Assembly (NCBI RefSeq): GCF_014204865.1
Contig: NZ_JACHMG010000001.1
Location: 7,652,501-7,716,500 of the forward strand
Direction: 5' to 3'
DNA: 64,000 bases
Source of the DNA: Amycolatopsis jiangsuensis
Lineage (GTDB): Bacteria; Actinomycetota; Actinomycetes; Mycobacteriales; Pseudonocardiaceae
The position numbers and the translations under genes are program-made. The notes under the pieces are model-generated. The model did no database searches and was not told the origin of the DNA. It was given only the letters and a program-made list of their open reading frames with translations. Below, piece after piece: positions 8,334-18,884 of this stretch. Positions within the stretch are counted from its first letter, which is position 1; each line of letters opens with the position of its first letter.

Positions 8334-8801
8334 TCATTTGGCGAGTTTCTTGTAACAGGTGATGGTGGCGGCGAGGGTGAGGAAGGCGAGGTAGTGGCTG
8401 GGTTTGCGTTCGTAGCGGATGGTCAGGCGCCGGTAGCTGGTCAGCCAGGCGATGGACCGTTCGATCACCCACCGGTGTCTTCCGAGTTTCTCGGTGGATT
8501 CGATGCCCTTGCGGGCGATGCGCGGGATGATCCCGCGCCGGCGGAGCCAGTCGCGTAGGGCTGGGATGTCGTAGGCCTTGTCGGCGTGGAGCTTGGCCGG
8601 TTTCCGGCGGCGCGGTCCGCGGCGAGACCGGATCGGCGGCAGCGCGTTGACCAAGGGTCTGAGCGCGTGACTGTCGTGAGTGTTGGCCGCGGAGATCCCA
8701 ACGGTTAACGGAAGTCCGGCCCGGTCGGACAGCACATGGATCTTCGAGCCGGGCTTGCCGCGATCGACCGGGCTCCGACCGGTCAGACCGCCCCCCTTTT
8801 G
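8334..8801 (-). CDS. IS5-family transposase, C-terminal part (orfB, reached by -1 frameshift)
   Basis: This frame encodes the catalytic half of the transposase: LTGRSPVDRGKPGSKIHVLSD, then HADKAYD with the second catalytic Asp, and HRWVIERSIAWLTSYRR with the catalytic Glu of the DDE triad. It ends in the family-typical ATITCYKKLAK. It has no start of its own at the junction. A -1 slip on the run AAAAGGGGGG (minus strand, 8791-8800) joins it to the upstream frame, as in other IS427-like elements. The left boundary given is the slip site, so it is approximate. Confidence 0.85.
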   Translation of the reverse strand, partial: QKGGGLTGRSPVDRGKPGSKIHVLSDRAGLPLTVGISAANTHDSHALRPLVNALPPIRSRRGPRRRKPAKLHADKAYDIPALRDWLRRRGIIPRIARKGIESTEKLGRHRWVIERSIAWLTSYRRLTIRYERKPSHYLAFLTLAATITCYKKLAK

Positions 8802-9142
8802 GCCCTGACGGATGCTCCGTCCAGGACCGCACGCGACCAGTCGATCATGCCCTTGCCGCCAAGTTCGTCCAGCACCGCCCGGTGCACATCGCGCCACAGG
8901 CCGACCTTGGTCCACTCGGTGAACCGCCGATGCGCTGTCGGCACGGTGACCCCGAAGCTGGGCGGCAGATGTCGCCAGGCGCAGCCGCTGGTCAGCACGA
9001 ACACGATCGCGGTGAACACCGCCCGGTCGCCCACTCGTGACATGCCGCCACCCTGCGGGCGCGTCTTTCCCGGCGGGATCAACGGTTCGACCAGCGCCCA
9101 CAACTCGTCGGGCACCAGCCGTCGCGACAACTCGTCCATCAC
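8783..9142 (-). CDS. IS5-family transposase, N-terminal part (orfA)
   Basis: A 119-residue product with the DUF4096-type N-terminal domain of IS5/IS427 transposases (LVPDELWALVEPLIPP, then TAIVFVLTSGCAWRHLPPSFG and TVHRRF-like TAHRRFTEW). It also has the first catalytic Asp in LDGASVRAK, near residue 108. It terminates shortly after the slippery A4G6 run, from which a -1 frameshift yields the full DDE transposase. The start is ATG 9142, near the right inverted repeat. Confidence 0.88.
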   Translation of the reverse strand: MMDELSRRLVPDELWALVEPLIPPGKTRPQGGGMSRVGDRAVFTAIVFVLTSGCAWRHLPPSFGVTVPTAHRRFTEWTKVGLWRDVHRAVLDELGGKGMIDWSRAVLDGASVRAKRGAV

Positions 9143-9191
9143 AGCTCATGATCATGCCCACACCTCAACCAACAACCAAGTGAGACACGCT

Positions 9192-11177
9192 CTAAATCGC
9201 GGCGGTGCTCTCCCGGACGACGAGGGACACCGGCAGTTCGACGGGCGCCGGAGGGGCGTCGCCGTCGAGCAGGCGCAGGACGAGATCTCCCGCGGTGCGG
9301 CCCTTGCCGGCCAGGTCCTGGCGGACGGTGGTGAGCGGTGGGTCGGACCAGGAGGCCTGCGGGGTGTCGTCGAAGCCGACGATCGACACGTCTTCCGGAA
9401 CGCGGAGGCCCAGCTTGCGCGCGGCGGCGATGGCGGCGAAGGCCAGCTGGTCCGACATGCACAGCAGGGCGGTCGGACGCGGTTGCGCGGTGAGCAGTTC
9501 GGTGGCGCTGGCGCGGGCAGTCGACGCGGCGAGCCAAGGGGCCTCGGAGACGGTGACGTCGGTGATTCCGGCTGACGACAGGACGCCGAGGTAGCCGGCC
9601 AGCCGTTCGCGAGTGCCGTGGAAGGCGCTGGCCTGCGCGGATTCGAGGCCGGAGCGTTCTGACGACGGAGTACGTCCGGTGGAGGGGGACGAAGGGGTGG
9701 GCGAGTCACGGTCGGGCGGGGCAGTGTCGGACGGGGCGGTGTCGGACGGGGCGGTGTCGGGCGAGGCGTGGGTGGGGGAGGAGGCGGTGGTGGCGGAGTC
9801 GCGTGGAGCAGGGTTGCGCGTGGCGGGGCCCGAAGGTGCGGCGTCGGACGATGCGGAGGCGGCCGAGTTGGGGTTGGCAGGAGCGGAGTCGGACGCGGCA
9901 GGGCCGGACGTGGTGCCGGGCGGGATGGTGCCGGACAGGCTGGTGCCGGGCTGGGTGGTGCTGGACGACGGGGGGCTGGTCGCGTCGGGGTCGGCGGGAG
10001 CGGAGGCGGGCGACTCGCGGCCGGAAGAAGTGGCGCTGTACGACGTGGGACCGGACCAAGCAGAGCTGGAGAAAGCAATGTTCGGTGAAGGGGAACCTGG
10101 AGTAGCGCGGTCGGAAGACGTGGGGCTGGAAGCTGAGTGGCTGGAAGCAGCGGGGTCCGAAGAAGCTGGATCGGGCTGTGCGGTGGTGGGTGGCGTCGGG
10201 CGCGCGGAGAGCGAATCCGCGAGGTCGCCAGTCCCGGACATCGCCGGCCCAGCGGGGCCAGCGGGCAAAGCAGATTCAGTCGATACAGCGGGCAAAGCGG
10301 ATTCAGTCGATACAGCGGGCAAAGCGGATTCAGTCGATACAGCGGGTTCCGCGGGGGCAGCCGATACAGCGGATTCAGCGGATTCAGCGGGTACGGCCGG
10401 CCCAGCGGATCCAGTCGGCAAGGAGGGTTCAGGCGGTCCGGCAGCTCCAGCGGGTCCAGCCGACAAAGCGGGACCCGCAGCTCCAGCCGATCCAGCAGGT
10501 CCAGCCGAGACAGCTCCAGCCGACAAAGCAGCTCCAGGCGAGACAGACGAGCCAGCCGACACAGCCGGAGCCGGAGCAGGTAGGGGCACTCGCGGTGCGG
10601 AGAGGATGCCGAAGCGGCGGTGGCCCAGTTCCACCAGGTGGCGGGCGGCCAGTGCGGCTCCTCCGCGGTCGTCGCAGCTTACTCGGGCGGTGGCGGGCAG
10701 CGGGGGCTGATCGATGATCACCAGGGGGAGTCCGCGGGCGTGCACGGCGTCCAGCGCCGCGGTGCCTTCGGCCAGGGAGTACGCGACCGCTATGTCCGCC
10801 TGTGCGGCCAGTACGCGCTCGGCGGGCGGGCCGTCCTGGGCTTCGCGGCCGGGGAGCAGCAGCAGTGCGTGGCCGGTGGGATCGACGGCCTTCGCCAGTG
10901 CGTCCAGGGTGATCGACAGGGCCGGGTCGGAGAACGCGGCGGACAGGGACTGGTCCAGCAGGAACGCGATGGCGCCGGTACGGCTCGTGGCCAGGCTGCG
11001 CGCGGTCGGGTTCGGGCCGGGGTAGCCGAGTTCCCCCGCCGTGCGCAGGATCTCCTCCCGCAGCTTCGCCGACAGCTGGTCCGGACGGTTGTAGGCGTTC
11101 GACACAGTGGCGCGTGAGACCCCGACTGCCTCCGCGACGTCGTCGAGCGTCGGGCGGCGGCGCCGGGTGCTGCTCAT
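9192..11177 (-). CDS. LacI-family regulator with a ~310-residue low-complexity insert
   Basis: A 661-residue protein, about twice the usual ~340. The N-terminus is a canonical LacI helix-turn-helix and hinge (TLDDVAEAVGVSRATVSNAYNRPDQLS, residues 9-34). The first half of the periplasmic-binding-like core runs to HRRFGILSAPR near residue 195. From about 197 to 510 the chain is Ala/Ser/Pro/Thr/Gly-rich with tandem repeats, then the core resumes (GTRERLAGYLGVLSSAG, ALLCMSDQLAFAAI, VPEDVSIVGFDDTPQASWSDPPLTTV). The frame is intact through the insert. The TAG stop codon uses one base of the adjacent IS. It is divergent from an MFS gene across an operator-like AAGCGCTT, so it probably represses that exporter and itself. 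Confidence 0.85.
   Translation of the reverse strand: MSSTRRRRPTLDDVAEAVGVSRATVSNAYNRPDQLSAKLREEILRTAGELGYPGPNPTARSLATSRTGAIAFLLDQSLSAAFSDPALSITLDALAKAVDPTGHALLLLPGREAQDGPPAERVLAAQADIAVAYSLAEGTAALDAVHARGLPLVIIDQPPLPATARVSCDDRGGAALAARHLVELGHRRFGILSAPRVPLPAPAPAVSAGSSVSPGAALSAGAVSAGPAGSAGAAGPALSAGPAGAAGPPEPSLPTGSAGPAVPAESAESAVSAAPAEPAVSTESALPAVSTESALPAVSTESALPAGPAGPAMSGTGDLADSLSARPTPPTTAQPDPASSDPAASSHSASSPTSSDRATPGSPSPNIAFSSSAWSGPTSYSATSSGRESPASAPADPDATSPPSSSTTQPGTSLSGTIPPGTTSGPAASDSAPANPNSAASASSDAAPSGPATRNPAPRDSATTASSPTHASPDTAPSDTAPSDTAPPDRDSPTPSSPSTGRTPSSERSGLESAQASAFHGTRERLAGYLGVLSSAGITDVTVSEAPWLAASTARASATELLTAQPRPTALLCMSDQLAFAAIAAARKLGLRVPEDVSIVGFDDTPQASWSDPPLTTVRQDLAGKGRTAGDLVLRLLDGDAPPAPVELPVSLVVRESTAAI
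10263..10343. repeat. Three 27-bp tandem repeats within the LacI-type gene
   Basis: Three head-to-tail copies at 10263-10289, 10290-10316 and 10317-10343 differ at one base (A/G). On the coding strand each encodes a nine-residue unit of the form AVSTESALP. Shorter, degenerate copies of GATTCAGCGG follow on the right, showing that the insert grew by local duplication. Confidence 0.9.
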
Positions 11178-11206
11178 CGGCGGAGCATAGCGCGGCCTGG
11201 ATTTCC

Positions 11207-11218
11207 TGAAGCGCTTAA
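11207..11218. promoter_or_regulatory. LacI-type operator TGAAGCGCTTAA
   Basis: An 8-bp perfect palindrome AAGCGCTT (11209-11216) inside a 12-bp imperfect one, with the CG-centred symmetry typical of LacI/GalR operators. It sits in the short gap between the divergent LacI-type and MFS genes, 37 bp before the preferred MFS start. Confidence 0.7.
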
Positions 11219-11254
11219 GTCATGCTGGGTCGACAAGCGGAAAGGGCAGGTGCG

Positions 11255-12421
11255 GTGCGCGATCGGACGGCGGTCTTCACGATCTTCGCGCTCAACGGTG
11301 CGGCGCTGGGCTCGTGGGCGCCCCGTACGCCTGCCATCGCCGCACAGGTCGACGCGTCGCCGGGCATCTTCGGGCTCGCGTTGCTCGGTGCGAGTGTCGG
11401 GATGCTGTGTGGCGCGCCGATCGCCGGTCGTCTCACTGAACGGTTCGGGGCACGCGCGGCAGTGGCCGGAAGCACGGTCGTGGCGGCGGTTGCGCTCGCG
11501 CTCGTCGGGTTCGCGCCGTCGGTTCCGCTGCTCGCGGGAGCGTTGCTGGTGCTCGGGGCGAGCGTCGGTGCGCTGGATGTGGCGATGAACGTGGCAGGCG
11601 TGCTCGTCGAACGGCGCATGGCGCGCGCGGTGATGCCGACGTTGCACGCGGGGTTCAGTTTCGGCGCGCTCGCCGGCTCGCTGCTCGCCGGGCTGGCGGC
11701 TGGGCAGGAATGGTCGCCGGCGAGGCATCTGAGTGCCGCAGCAGCCGTGACGCTGGTCGTGTTGACCGTCGTACTGCGCGCGGTTCCTGGTGGACGGCCG
11801 GCGCACGAAGCGAGGCAACAGGCGCCTTCGCGCGCGCCGATCAGACGGCCTGTGCTGTGGTTGCTGGCGTCGGTCGCGCTGTGTTCAGCGATCGCCGAAG
11901 GCGCGAGTTCGGACTGGTCGGCATTGCTCATGGTCACCGTGCACGGCGTCGGGGAAGGCCCGGCCGCGCTCGCCTATTCGGGCTTCGCACTCGCGATGGC
12001 GCTCGCGCGGACGGCGGGTGCGTGGATTCAGGAACGGTTCGGCGCTACGCGTTCGCTCGCCTGTGGCGCCGGGCTCGCCGCACTCGGCCTCGTCGTCGCG
12101 GCGTTGGCGCCGGAAGGCTTCGCGTACGCGGGCTTCGCGCTCGCCGGGGCCGGGCTCGCCGCGGCGTTCCCGCTGGCGCTCAGCTTGGCCGGCAACGCCG
12201 GGAAACGCGCCGACGGCGGTGGCGGTGAGCGAGAGCTCGCCTTCGTGTCGACGATCGCCTACTCCGGGTTCCTTGCCGGGCCACCGTTGATCGGCGGGAT
12301 CGCGCAGGCGACGTCGTTGTCCGTGTCCTTCCTCATAGTCTGTCTCATCGCCGCGTTGATCGTGCCTGCCGCACTCGGCGCGGCGCGCGCGGCAGGCCGC
12401 GACCACGCGCCGGTGAGCTAG
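11255..12421 (+). CDS. MFS transporter, YbjJ-like
   Basis: A 388-residue, 12-helix major facilitator protein of the YbjJ-like group. The N-terminal VFTIFALNGAALGSWAPRTPAIA is characteristic, followed by the loop 2-3 motif GAPIAGRLTERFGARAAV and the ALDVAMNVAGVLVER helix seen in this group. An ATG at 11222 is in frame, but it falls four bases after the operator-like palindrome with no ribosome site. GTG 11255 has AAAGGGCAGG just upstream and aligns with the usual start, so it is preferred. The operator and divergent LacI-type gene suggest sugar- or ligand-controlled efflux. The substrate is unknown. Confidence 0.85.
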   Translation: MRDRTAVFTIFALNGAALGSWAPRTPAIAAQVDASPGIFGLALLGASVGMLCGAPIAGRLTERFGARAAVAGSTVVAAVALALVGFAPSVPLLAGALLVLGASVGALDVAMNVAGVLVERRMARAVMPTLHAGFSFGALAGSLLAGLAAGQEWSPARHLSAAAAVTLVVLTVVLRAVPGGRPAHEARQQAPSRAPIRRPVLWLLASVALCSAIAEGASSDWSALLMVTVHGVGEGPAALAYSGFALAMALARTAGAWIQERFGATRSLACGAGLAALGLVVAALAPEGFAYAGFALAGAGLAAAFPLALSLAGNAGKRADGGGGERELAFVSTIAYSGFLAGPPLIGGIAQATSLSVSFLIVCLIAALIVPAALGAARAAGRDHAPVS

Positions 12422-12463
12422 ACCCGTGTGCCGTGTCCCGCAAGTCCGTCCTAGTCTCGACAG

Positions 12464-14482
12464 GTGACCTCGGAACAAGTGTCGAAGCCGGAAGCGCCCG
12501 CGCGCCGGCGGACGAGTGTGCTGCCGTTGCTCGCGGTCGGGGTCGTGCTCGCCGCGGTCATCGCGGTCGGGCTTGTCGCGCTCACCGGGGGTGCCGGTTA
12601 CGTCATCGCGGGGCTACCCGATCCGGGCCTCGTCACGCGTTACGGCGTCACAGTCGTGCGGGTGCTCGCCGAAGCGGCGTCGGTGGTGTGTGTCGGCTCA
12701 CTGCTGCTGGCCGCGTTCCTGGTTCCGCCGCAACAGAACGGCACGCTCGCGCCCGAGGGCTACGCCGCGGTGCGCGCCGCCGGGATCGCGGCGTGGGGCT
12801 GGTTCGCCGCTTCGATCCTCTCGGTCGCCTTCACCGCCGCGGACAGCGCGGGAAAGCCTTTCGCGGAAGTCCTTTCGCCGCAGACGTTGCTGGACCTGAT
12901 CGACGCGATCGAACAGCCGAAAGCGTGGCTGTGGACGGCGCTGATCGCGGTCCTGCTCGCGCTCGGCTGCCGTCTCGTCCTCAGCTGGGGCTGGACTGCG
13001 GTGCTGTTCTTCGTCGCTGTCGCCGGCCTCGTGCCGGTGGCTGTCACCGGCCACTCGGCGAGCGGCGGTTCGCACGACATGGCGACCAACAGCCTCCTGT
13101 ATCACCTCGTCGCGGCGGCGCTGTGGGTCGGCGGGCTGTTGGCGTTGCTCGCGCTCGGCTGGCGCCGCGGCAAGCATCTTTCGCTCGCGGCGCAGCGGTT
13201 CTCGCGGCTCGCGCTGGTGTGCTGGATCGTGATGGCCGTTTCCGGGGTGATCAACGCACTGGTGCGGATCAACCTCGGTGACCTGTTCACCACCGACTAC
13301 GGCCTGCTCGTGGTCGCCAAGGTGGTGGCACTGTTGCTGCTGGGTGTCTTCGGTCACCAGCAACGGCAGCGCGGTGTCGCGAACCTCGTCGACGGCAAGG
13401 GCGGCAGCCAGCTGCTGCGGCTCGCCGCGGTCGAGCTGCTGATCATGTTCGTCACGATCGGCATCGCGTCCGGGCTCGCCCGTACGTCGCCGCCGGCGGA
13501 CGCCGTCACTCAGCCCTCCACCGTCGAACTGCTCATCGGCTACAACCTCGACGGCTCGCCCACGTTCGGGCGGCTGTTCACCGACTGGCGGTTCGATCTC
13601 GTCTACGGCACCGTCGCGATCGTTCTCGCGGTGGTCTACCTCGCCGGTGTGCGGCGCCTGCGCCTGCGCGGCGACCAGTGGCCGGTCGGCCGGACCGTCG
13701 CCTGGCTCGCCGGCTGCCTGGTGATCCTGCTGGCCACGTCGTCGGGCATCGGCCGGTACGCGCCCGCGATGTTCAGCGTGCACATGGGCAACCACATGCT
13801 CCTGTCGATGGTGGCGCCGGTGCTGCTGGTGCTCGGCGGGCCGGTCACCCTCGCGCTGCGCGCGCTTCCGCCGGCCGGGCGCGATGCGGCGCCCGGCCCG
13901 CGGGAGTGGCTGCTGGCCGCCGTGCACTCGCCGGTGTCGCGGTTCCTGACGAACCCGATCGTCGCGCTGCTGCTGTTCGTCGGGTCGTTCTACGCGCTGT
14001 ACTTCTCCGGCCTGTTCGATTCCGCGCTCGACTACCACTGGGCGCACCTGGCGATGAACGCGCACTTCTTGCTGGTCGGCTACGTCTTCTACTGGCCGGT
14101 GATCGGCGTCGACCCGGCACCGCGGCGGCTGCCCCCGATCGGCCGCCTCGGCATGATGTTCGGCGCGATGCCGTTCCACGCGTTCTTCGGCGTGATCCTG
14201 ATGAACATGCAGACCGTGATCGGACGCGAGTTCTACACCTCACTGCGCCTGCCCTGGGTCGGTGACCTGCTCAGCGACCAGCGCCTCGGTGGCGGCATCG
14301 CGTGGGCGTCCGGCGAGGTGCCGGTGCTGCTGGTGCTGATCGCGCTGCTGGTGCAGTGGGCACGCGCGGACGAACGCGAGGCGAAGCGGCGCGATCGGCG
14401 GGAGGCGAGCACCGGCGACGAGGAGCTGACCGCCTACAACGCGATGCTGAAGAACCTCGCGCAGGGCAAGCGGAGCGAGTGA
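12464..14482 (+). CDS. CopD-CtaG fusion, copper transport/cytochrome c oxidase assembly protein
   Basis: A 672-residue polytopic membrane protein. The first half is a CopD-type copper-resistance domain (VVCVGSLLLAAFLVPPQ, then HSASGGSHDMATNSLLYHLVAAALWVGG and a VSGVINALVRI helix near residue 260). The second half is a caa3-type CtaG domain (FSVHMGNHMLLSMVAPVLLVLGGP near residue 430 and NAHFLLVGYVFYWPVIGVDPAPRR near 530). Such fusions are common in actinomycetes and are thought to supply copper for the Cu sites of cytochrome oxidase. It starts at GTG 12464. A charged cytosolic tail rich in Glu/Arg follows the last helix. It is probably monocistronic; a 7-bp hairpin (14483-14507) follows. Confidence 0.9.
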   Translation: MTSEQVSKPEAPARRRTSVLPLLAVGVVLAAVIAVGLVALTGGAGYVIAGLPDPGLVTRYGVTVVRVLAEAASVVCVGSLLLAAFLVPPQQNGTLAPEGYAAVRAAGIAAWGWFAASILSVAFTAADSAGKPFAEVLSPQTLLDLIDAIEQPKAWLWTALIAVLLALGCRLVLSWGWTAVLFFVAVAGLVPVAVTGHSASGGSHDMATNSLLYHLVAAALWVGGLLALLALGWRRGKHLSLAAQRFSRLALVCWIVMAVSGVINALVRINLGDLFTTDYGLLVVAKVVALLLLGVFGHQQRQRGVANLVDGKGGSQLLRLAAVELLIMFVTIGIASGLARTSPPADAVTQPSTVELLIGYNLDGSPTFGRLFTDWRFDLVYGTVAIVLAVVYLAGVRRLRLRGDQWPVGRTVAWLAGCLVILLATSSGIGRYAPAMFSVHMGNHMLLSMVAPVLLVLGGPVTLALRALPPAGRDAAPGPREWLLAAVHSPVSRFLTNPIVALLLFVGSFYALYFSGLFDSALDYHWAHLAMNAHFLLVGYVFYWPVIGVDPAPRRLPPIGRLGMMFGAMPFHAFFGVILMNMQTVIGREFYTSLRLPWVGDLLSDQRLGGGIAWASGEVPVLLVLIALLVQWARADEREAKRRDRREASTGDEELTAYNAMLKNLAQGKRSE

Positions 14483-14587
14483 GGACGACCCGAAAGTGAT
14501 GTCGTCCGCGTGACCCGGGGGTGACCCTCGGTAGGTCGGTGGTGACCGCCGTCAGGGCGCCGGAGAGGCCACTCTACGATCGCTGGC

Positions 14588-16264
<1,677 letters not shown>

Positions 16265-16283
16265 CCGGCGCGGGGGTCGGAGA

Positions 16284-18884
16284 GTGGAAACCAGCAGGCA
16301 CAACCGGCCCGGCCCGTCCGCACCCGCGGACGGGCGGCCCGCCGTTGCCGGTGGCGGGACCCTCGCCGATCTCGGGCGGCTGATCGCCCGGGCGGAGGCG
16401 CTGCACCTGCGTGCCCCCGAGCTCGCTCTGGTGCTCGGGGAACGTGCGGCGGCACTCGCCGAGGCGGCCGGCGCGGACGGGCACTGGGTCCGGGCGGAAA
16501 GCCTGGTCGTGTCCGCCCGCGTACGGGTCGGTGACCGCACCGGCACGGTCGGCCGTGCGGTGGCGGCCCTGCGCGCGGCCGAGCACGCCGGGTACGTGAG
16601 CACCGCGGCGCGGCTGCGCATCGACCTCGCGGTGTGCGCGCGCAGCCTCGGCGTGCCGCTGATGGGGCTGGCCGCGTTGCGTCCGGCGCTTTCGAAGGAC
16701 GTGCTGCCGTCGTTGCGTGCCGAAGCGTTCTGCCACCTCGTGGGCTGCCTCGCCCAGTTCGGCCGCAAGCCGGAGCTGGACCGCGTGCTGGTGGAAGCGG
16801 ACAAGCTCCTTGTGGCCGACGACGCACTGGACGCGGACACCCGGCTGCTGCTGCGGGCGTTGCTGCGCAACGGGACCGCCGCGCACCGGCGCCGGCACGG
16901 TGACCTCACCGCGGCCGCCGACGCCGCCCGTACCGGCCTCGGGTTCCTGGAGAAGCTGGACCGTCCCGGCGACGACGGCGGGCTCGTCCGGACCCGGCTC
17001 GTGCTGCAGCTGGTGAGCACGCTGCTGGACCGCGGCGACGCGGACATGGCCTACGACATCGCGGAGCCGGTGCTGCGTGCGCCGGTGCGGGCCGCGGGGG
17101 TGGCGCCGTCGGCCTGGCTGCGGCTGGCCGTGGCGACGCGGGTGCACCTGCCGGCCGGGTCCGGCGAGGCCGCCGCGGAGCTGGTGCGCGAAGCAGTCGC
17201 CGCCACCGACCGGCACGGCCTGCCCGCGGTCACCTCGCGGCTGTGGCTGGAGCTGTCACAGATCGAGGAGCGCTTCGGCAGCGCCGAGGAAGCCATCGCC
17301 TGCCTGCACCGGTCGCGGGCAGCCGAGCACGTGCACGCCCGCGCGCGGCGGCAGGCCTGCGGTCTGCTGGCCGGGGAGTTCGGGGCGAGCGAGCTGGCTT
17401 CGTTCGATCTCGACGAGGTGCTCGCGGCATCTGGTCCCCGGGACAGCCGTGCGGTGCCGATGGCGGTCGAACCGCGGGTCGAAGCGGAGGTCACGTCGGT
17501 GATGCCGGCGATCCGTGACGAGCCGCCGGCGGAGAAAGCGGAGAAGGCACCGGCGTGGTCGTTCGGGCGGCCCACGGAGGAGATCGAGCAGACTGCGGTG
17601 TTGCCGGCTGTGTCCTCGCAGCCGGAAGCCGCGCCGCGTGCGCGGAAGCCGGCCGCGTTGCCCGCGTGGGGGCGGCCGTTCCGCCGTGACGACGCGCAGT
17701 CTCGGCGTACGGGCGAGACGCGACGTACGCATCAGACGCCGTCGGCCACGGAGGTCGAGAAACCCGCTTCGCGTGCGACCGAGCGACGTCGCGCGCGCGA
17801 AGCGGCGGAGGTGCACACGGTTGAGTCGGCGCCGGCTCAGACCGCGCCGCGGGACGCTGGAACGTCTGCGGTGCGTGGGAAGCCGGCCGCGCGCGTCGAT
17901 GAACCTGCCGTGAGTTCCGTTCGTGCTGAAGAAGCCGCGTGGGCGGAGAAGGCTGCGCAGGCTGAGGAGGCTGCGTGGGCACAGAACGCCGCGCGCGCCG
18001 AGGAGGCTGCGTGGGCAGAGAAGGTTGCGCGAGCGCAGGAAGCTGCGCGCGCTGAAAAGCCTGTGCGGACCGAGGAAACTGCGCGTGCCGGGAAGCCGGC
18101 CGAGGCGGTGGCGCGGGAGAGTGCCCGGGAGTCCGTGCCGCAGGAGCCGCCGCGGTTTTCGTTGCGTATGCCGGATCTTTCGGACATCTTGCCGGAGCTG
18201 CCGTTGGCACCGGCGCCTGCCGACGAGCCCGCCGCTCCGTTGTGGGAGAGCGACGAGTGGGCGCGGGAGGAGCAGGCGCGCCGGGATGTCCGCAGCCGGA
18301 CGACGCGGCACGACGCCGAACACGGGTCGGTCGCGGCACGGTCCGTGCTGGATCGGCTGGGCATCTCCGCGGGGGAAGGCGGGGGCGGCCGGCGGCGGGC
18401 GGACGAGCCGGGACCGCGGGCGGCGGAGTCCGATCCGGGACAGACTGAGCCGGGAGAGTCCGAGCCGGCGGAATCCGGACGCGGCAAGACCGGTTCCGGG
18501 GAGGCCGAGGCGGACCCCGCGAACAGGCCCGCGGCCACGACGGTCGAGTACCTCCCGAAGGCCGCCGAGCCGCGGCTGGAGGAACCGGTGGCCGATCCGT
18601 GGCTGCCGCGGTTGCGCATGCCCCCGGCGCTGGATCCGCTGACGGACGTGGACGACTGGACGCCGTCCTCGCAGCCGTTCCCGGAGAGCTACGCGCGGGC
18701 CATCGCGGAGGACGAACCGGCCGCGGACGCCGGGCTGGCCGAACTCCTCGCCCGCGCGCTCGCCGAGCACCAGGCTGGTACGGCCAGCGCGGCCGCGCTG
18801 GTGAAGCAACTGGGCCCGCAGGACGAGCCGAAGCGCCCGGTCAACGGGCACGCCACCGCCGACCGGCACCGCACGACCGACTGA
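16284..18884 (+). CDS. Large TPR-like protein with disordered Ala/Glu-repeat C-terminal region
   Basis: An 866-residue protein I cannot assign to a function. Residues ~25-390 read as repeated helical hairpins of the TPR/SARP-effector type (LIARAEALHLRAPELALVLGERAAALA, SLVVSARVRVGDRTGTVGRAVAALRAAEHAG). The rest is predicted disordered, with a repeat block at about 549-592 built from units such as EEAAWAEKAAQA, EEAAWAQNAARA and EEAAWAEKVARA. Short PDLSDILPELPLAP-like segments lie between. It has no membrane segment. It starts at GTG 16284, nineteen bases after ettA, so co-transcription is likely. The fold and the long flexible tail suggest a scaffold or signalling role, which is an inference only. 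Confidence 0.75.
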   Translation: METSRHNRPGPSAPADGRPAVAGGGTLADLGRLIARAEALHLRAPELALVLGERAAALAEAAGADGHWVRAESLVVSARVRVGDRTGTVGRAVAALRAAEHAGYVSTAARLRIDLAVCARSLGVPLMGLAALRPALSKDVLPSLRAEAFCHLVGCLAQFGRKPELDRVLVEADKLLVADDALDADTRLLLRALLRNGTAAHRRRHGDLTAAADAARTGLGFLEKLDRPGDDGGLVRTRLVLQLVSTLLDRGDADMAYDIAEPVLRAPVRAAGVAPSAWLRLAVATRVHLPAGSGEAAAELVREAVAATDRHGLPAVTSRLWLELSQIEERFGSAEEAIACLHRSRAAEHVHARARRQACGLLAGEFGASELASFDLDEVLAASGPRDSRAVPMAVEPRVEAEVTSVMPAIRDEPPAEKAEKAPAWSFGRPTEEIEQTAVLPAVSSQPEAAPRARKPAALPAWGRPFRRDDAQSRRTGETRRTHQTPSATEVEKPASRATERRRAREAAEVHTVESAPAQTAPRDAGTSAVRGKPAARVDEPAVSSVRAEEAAWAEKAAQAEEAAWAQNAARAEEAAWAEKVARAQEAARAEKPVRTEETARAGKPAEAVARESARESVPQEPPRFSLRMPDLSDILPELPLAPAPADEPAAPLWESDEWAREEQARRDVRSRTTRHDAEHGSVAARSVLDRLGISAGEGGGGRRRADEPGPRAAESDPGQTEPGESEPAESGRGKTGSGEAEADPANRPAATTVEYLPKAAEPRLEEPVADPWLPRLRMPPALDPLTDVDDWTPSSQPFPESYARAIAEDEPAADAGLAELLARALAEHQAGTASAAALVKQLGPQDEPKRPVNGHATADRHRTTD

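Larger units (their letters stand above)
8325..9192 (-). mobile_element. IS5-family insertion sequence (868 bp)
   Basis: The ends are inverted repeats GAGCGTGTCTCATTTGG (left, 8325-8341) and its near complement CCAAGTGAGACACGCTC (right, 9176-9192), with one mismatch. A 3-bp TAA duplication flanks it (8322-8324 and 9193-9195), as expected for the TNA-target IS1031/IS427-like part of the IS5 family. It encodes one transposase split over two frames on the minus strand. The element looks intact and recent. The insertion point is the stop codon of the LacI-type gene, which is preserved. Confidence 0.9.

Noticed and set aside
9613..10710. Plus-strand frame opposite the LacI-type insert encoding an Ala/Asp/Ser/Glu-rich protein
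   Set aside because: It exists only because the insert is low-complexity and repeat-derived. The minus strand carries the LacI helix-turn-helix and core on both sides in one frame.
11222..11254. ATG 11222 as the start of the MFS gene
   Set aside because: It lies directly behind the LacI-type palindrome without a ribosome site; GTG 11255 has one and gives the usual N-terminus.
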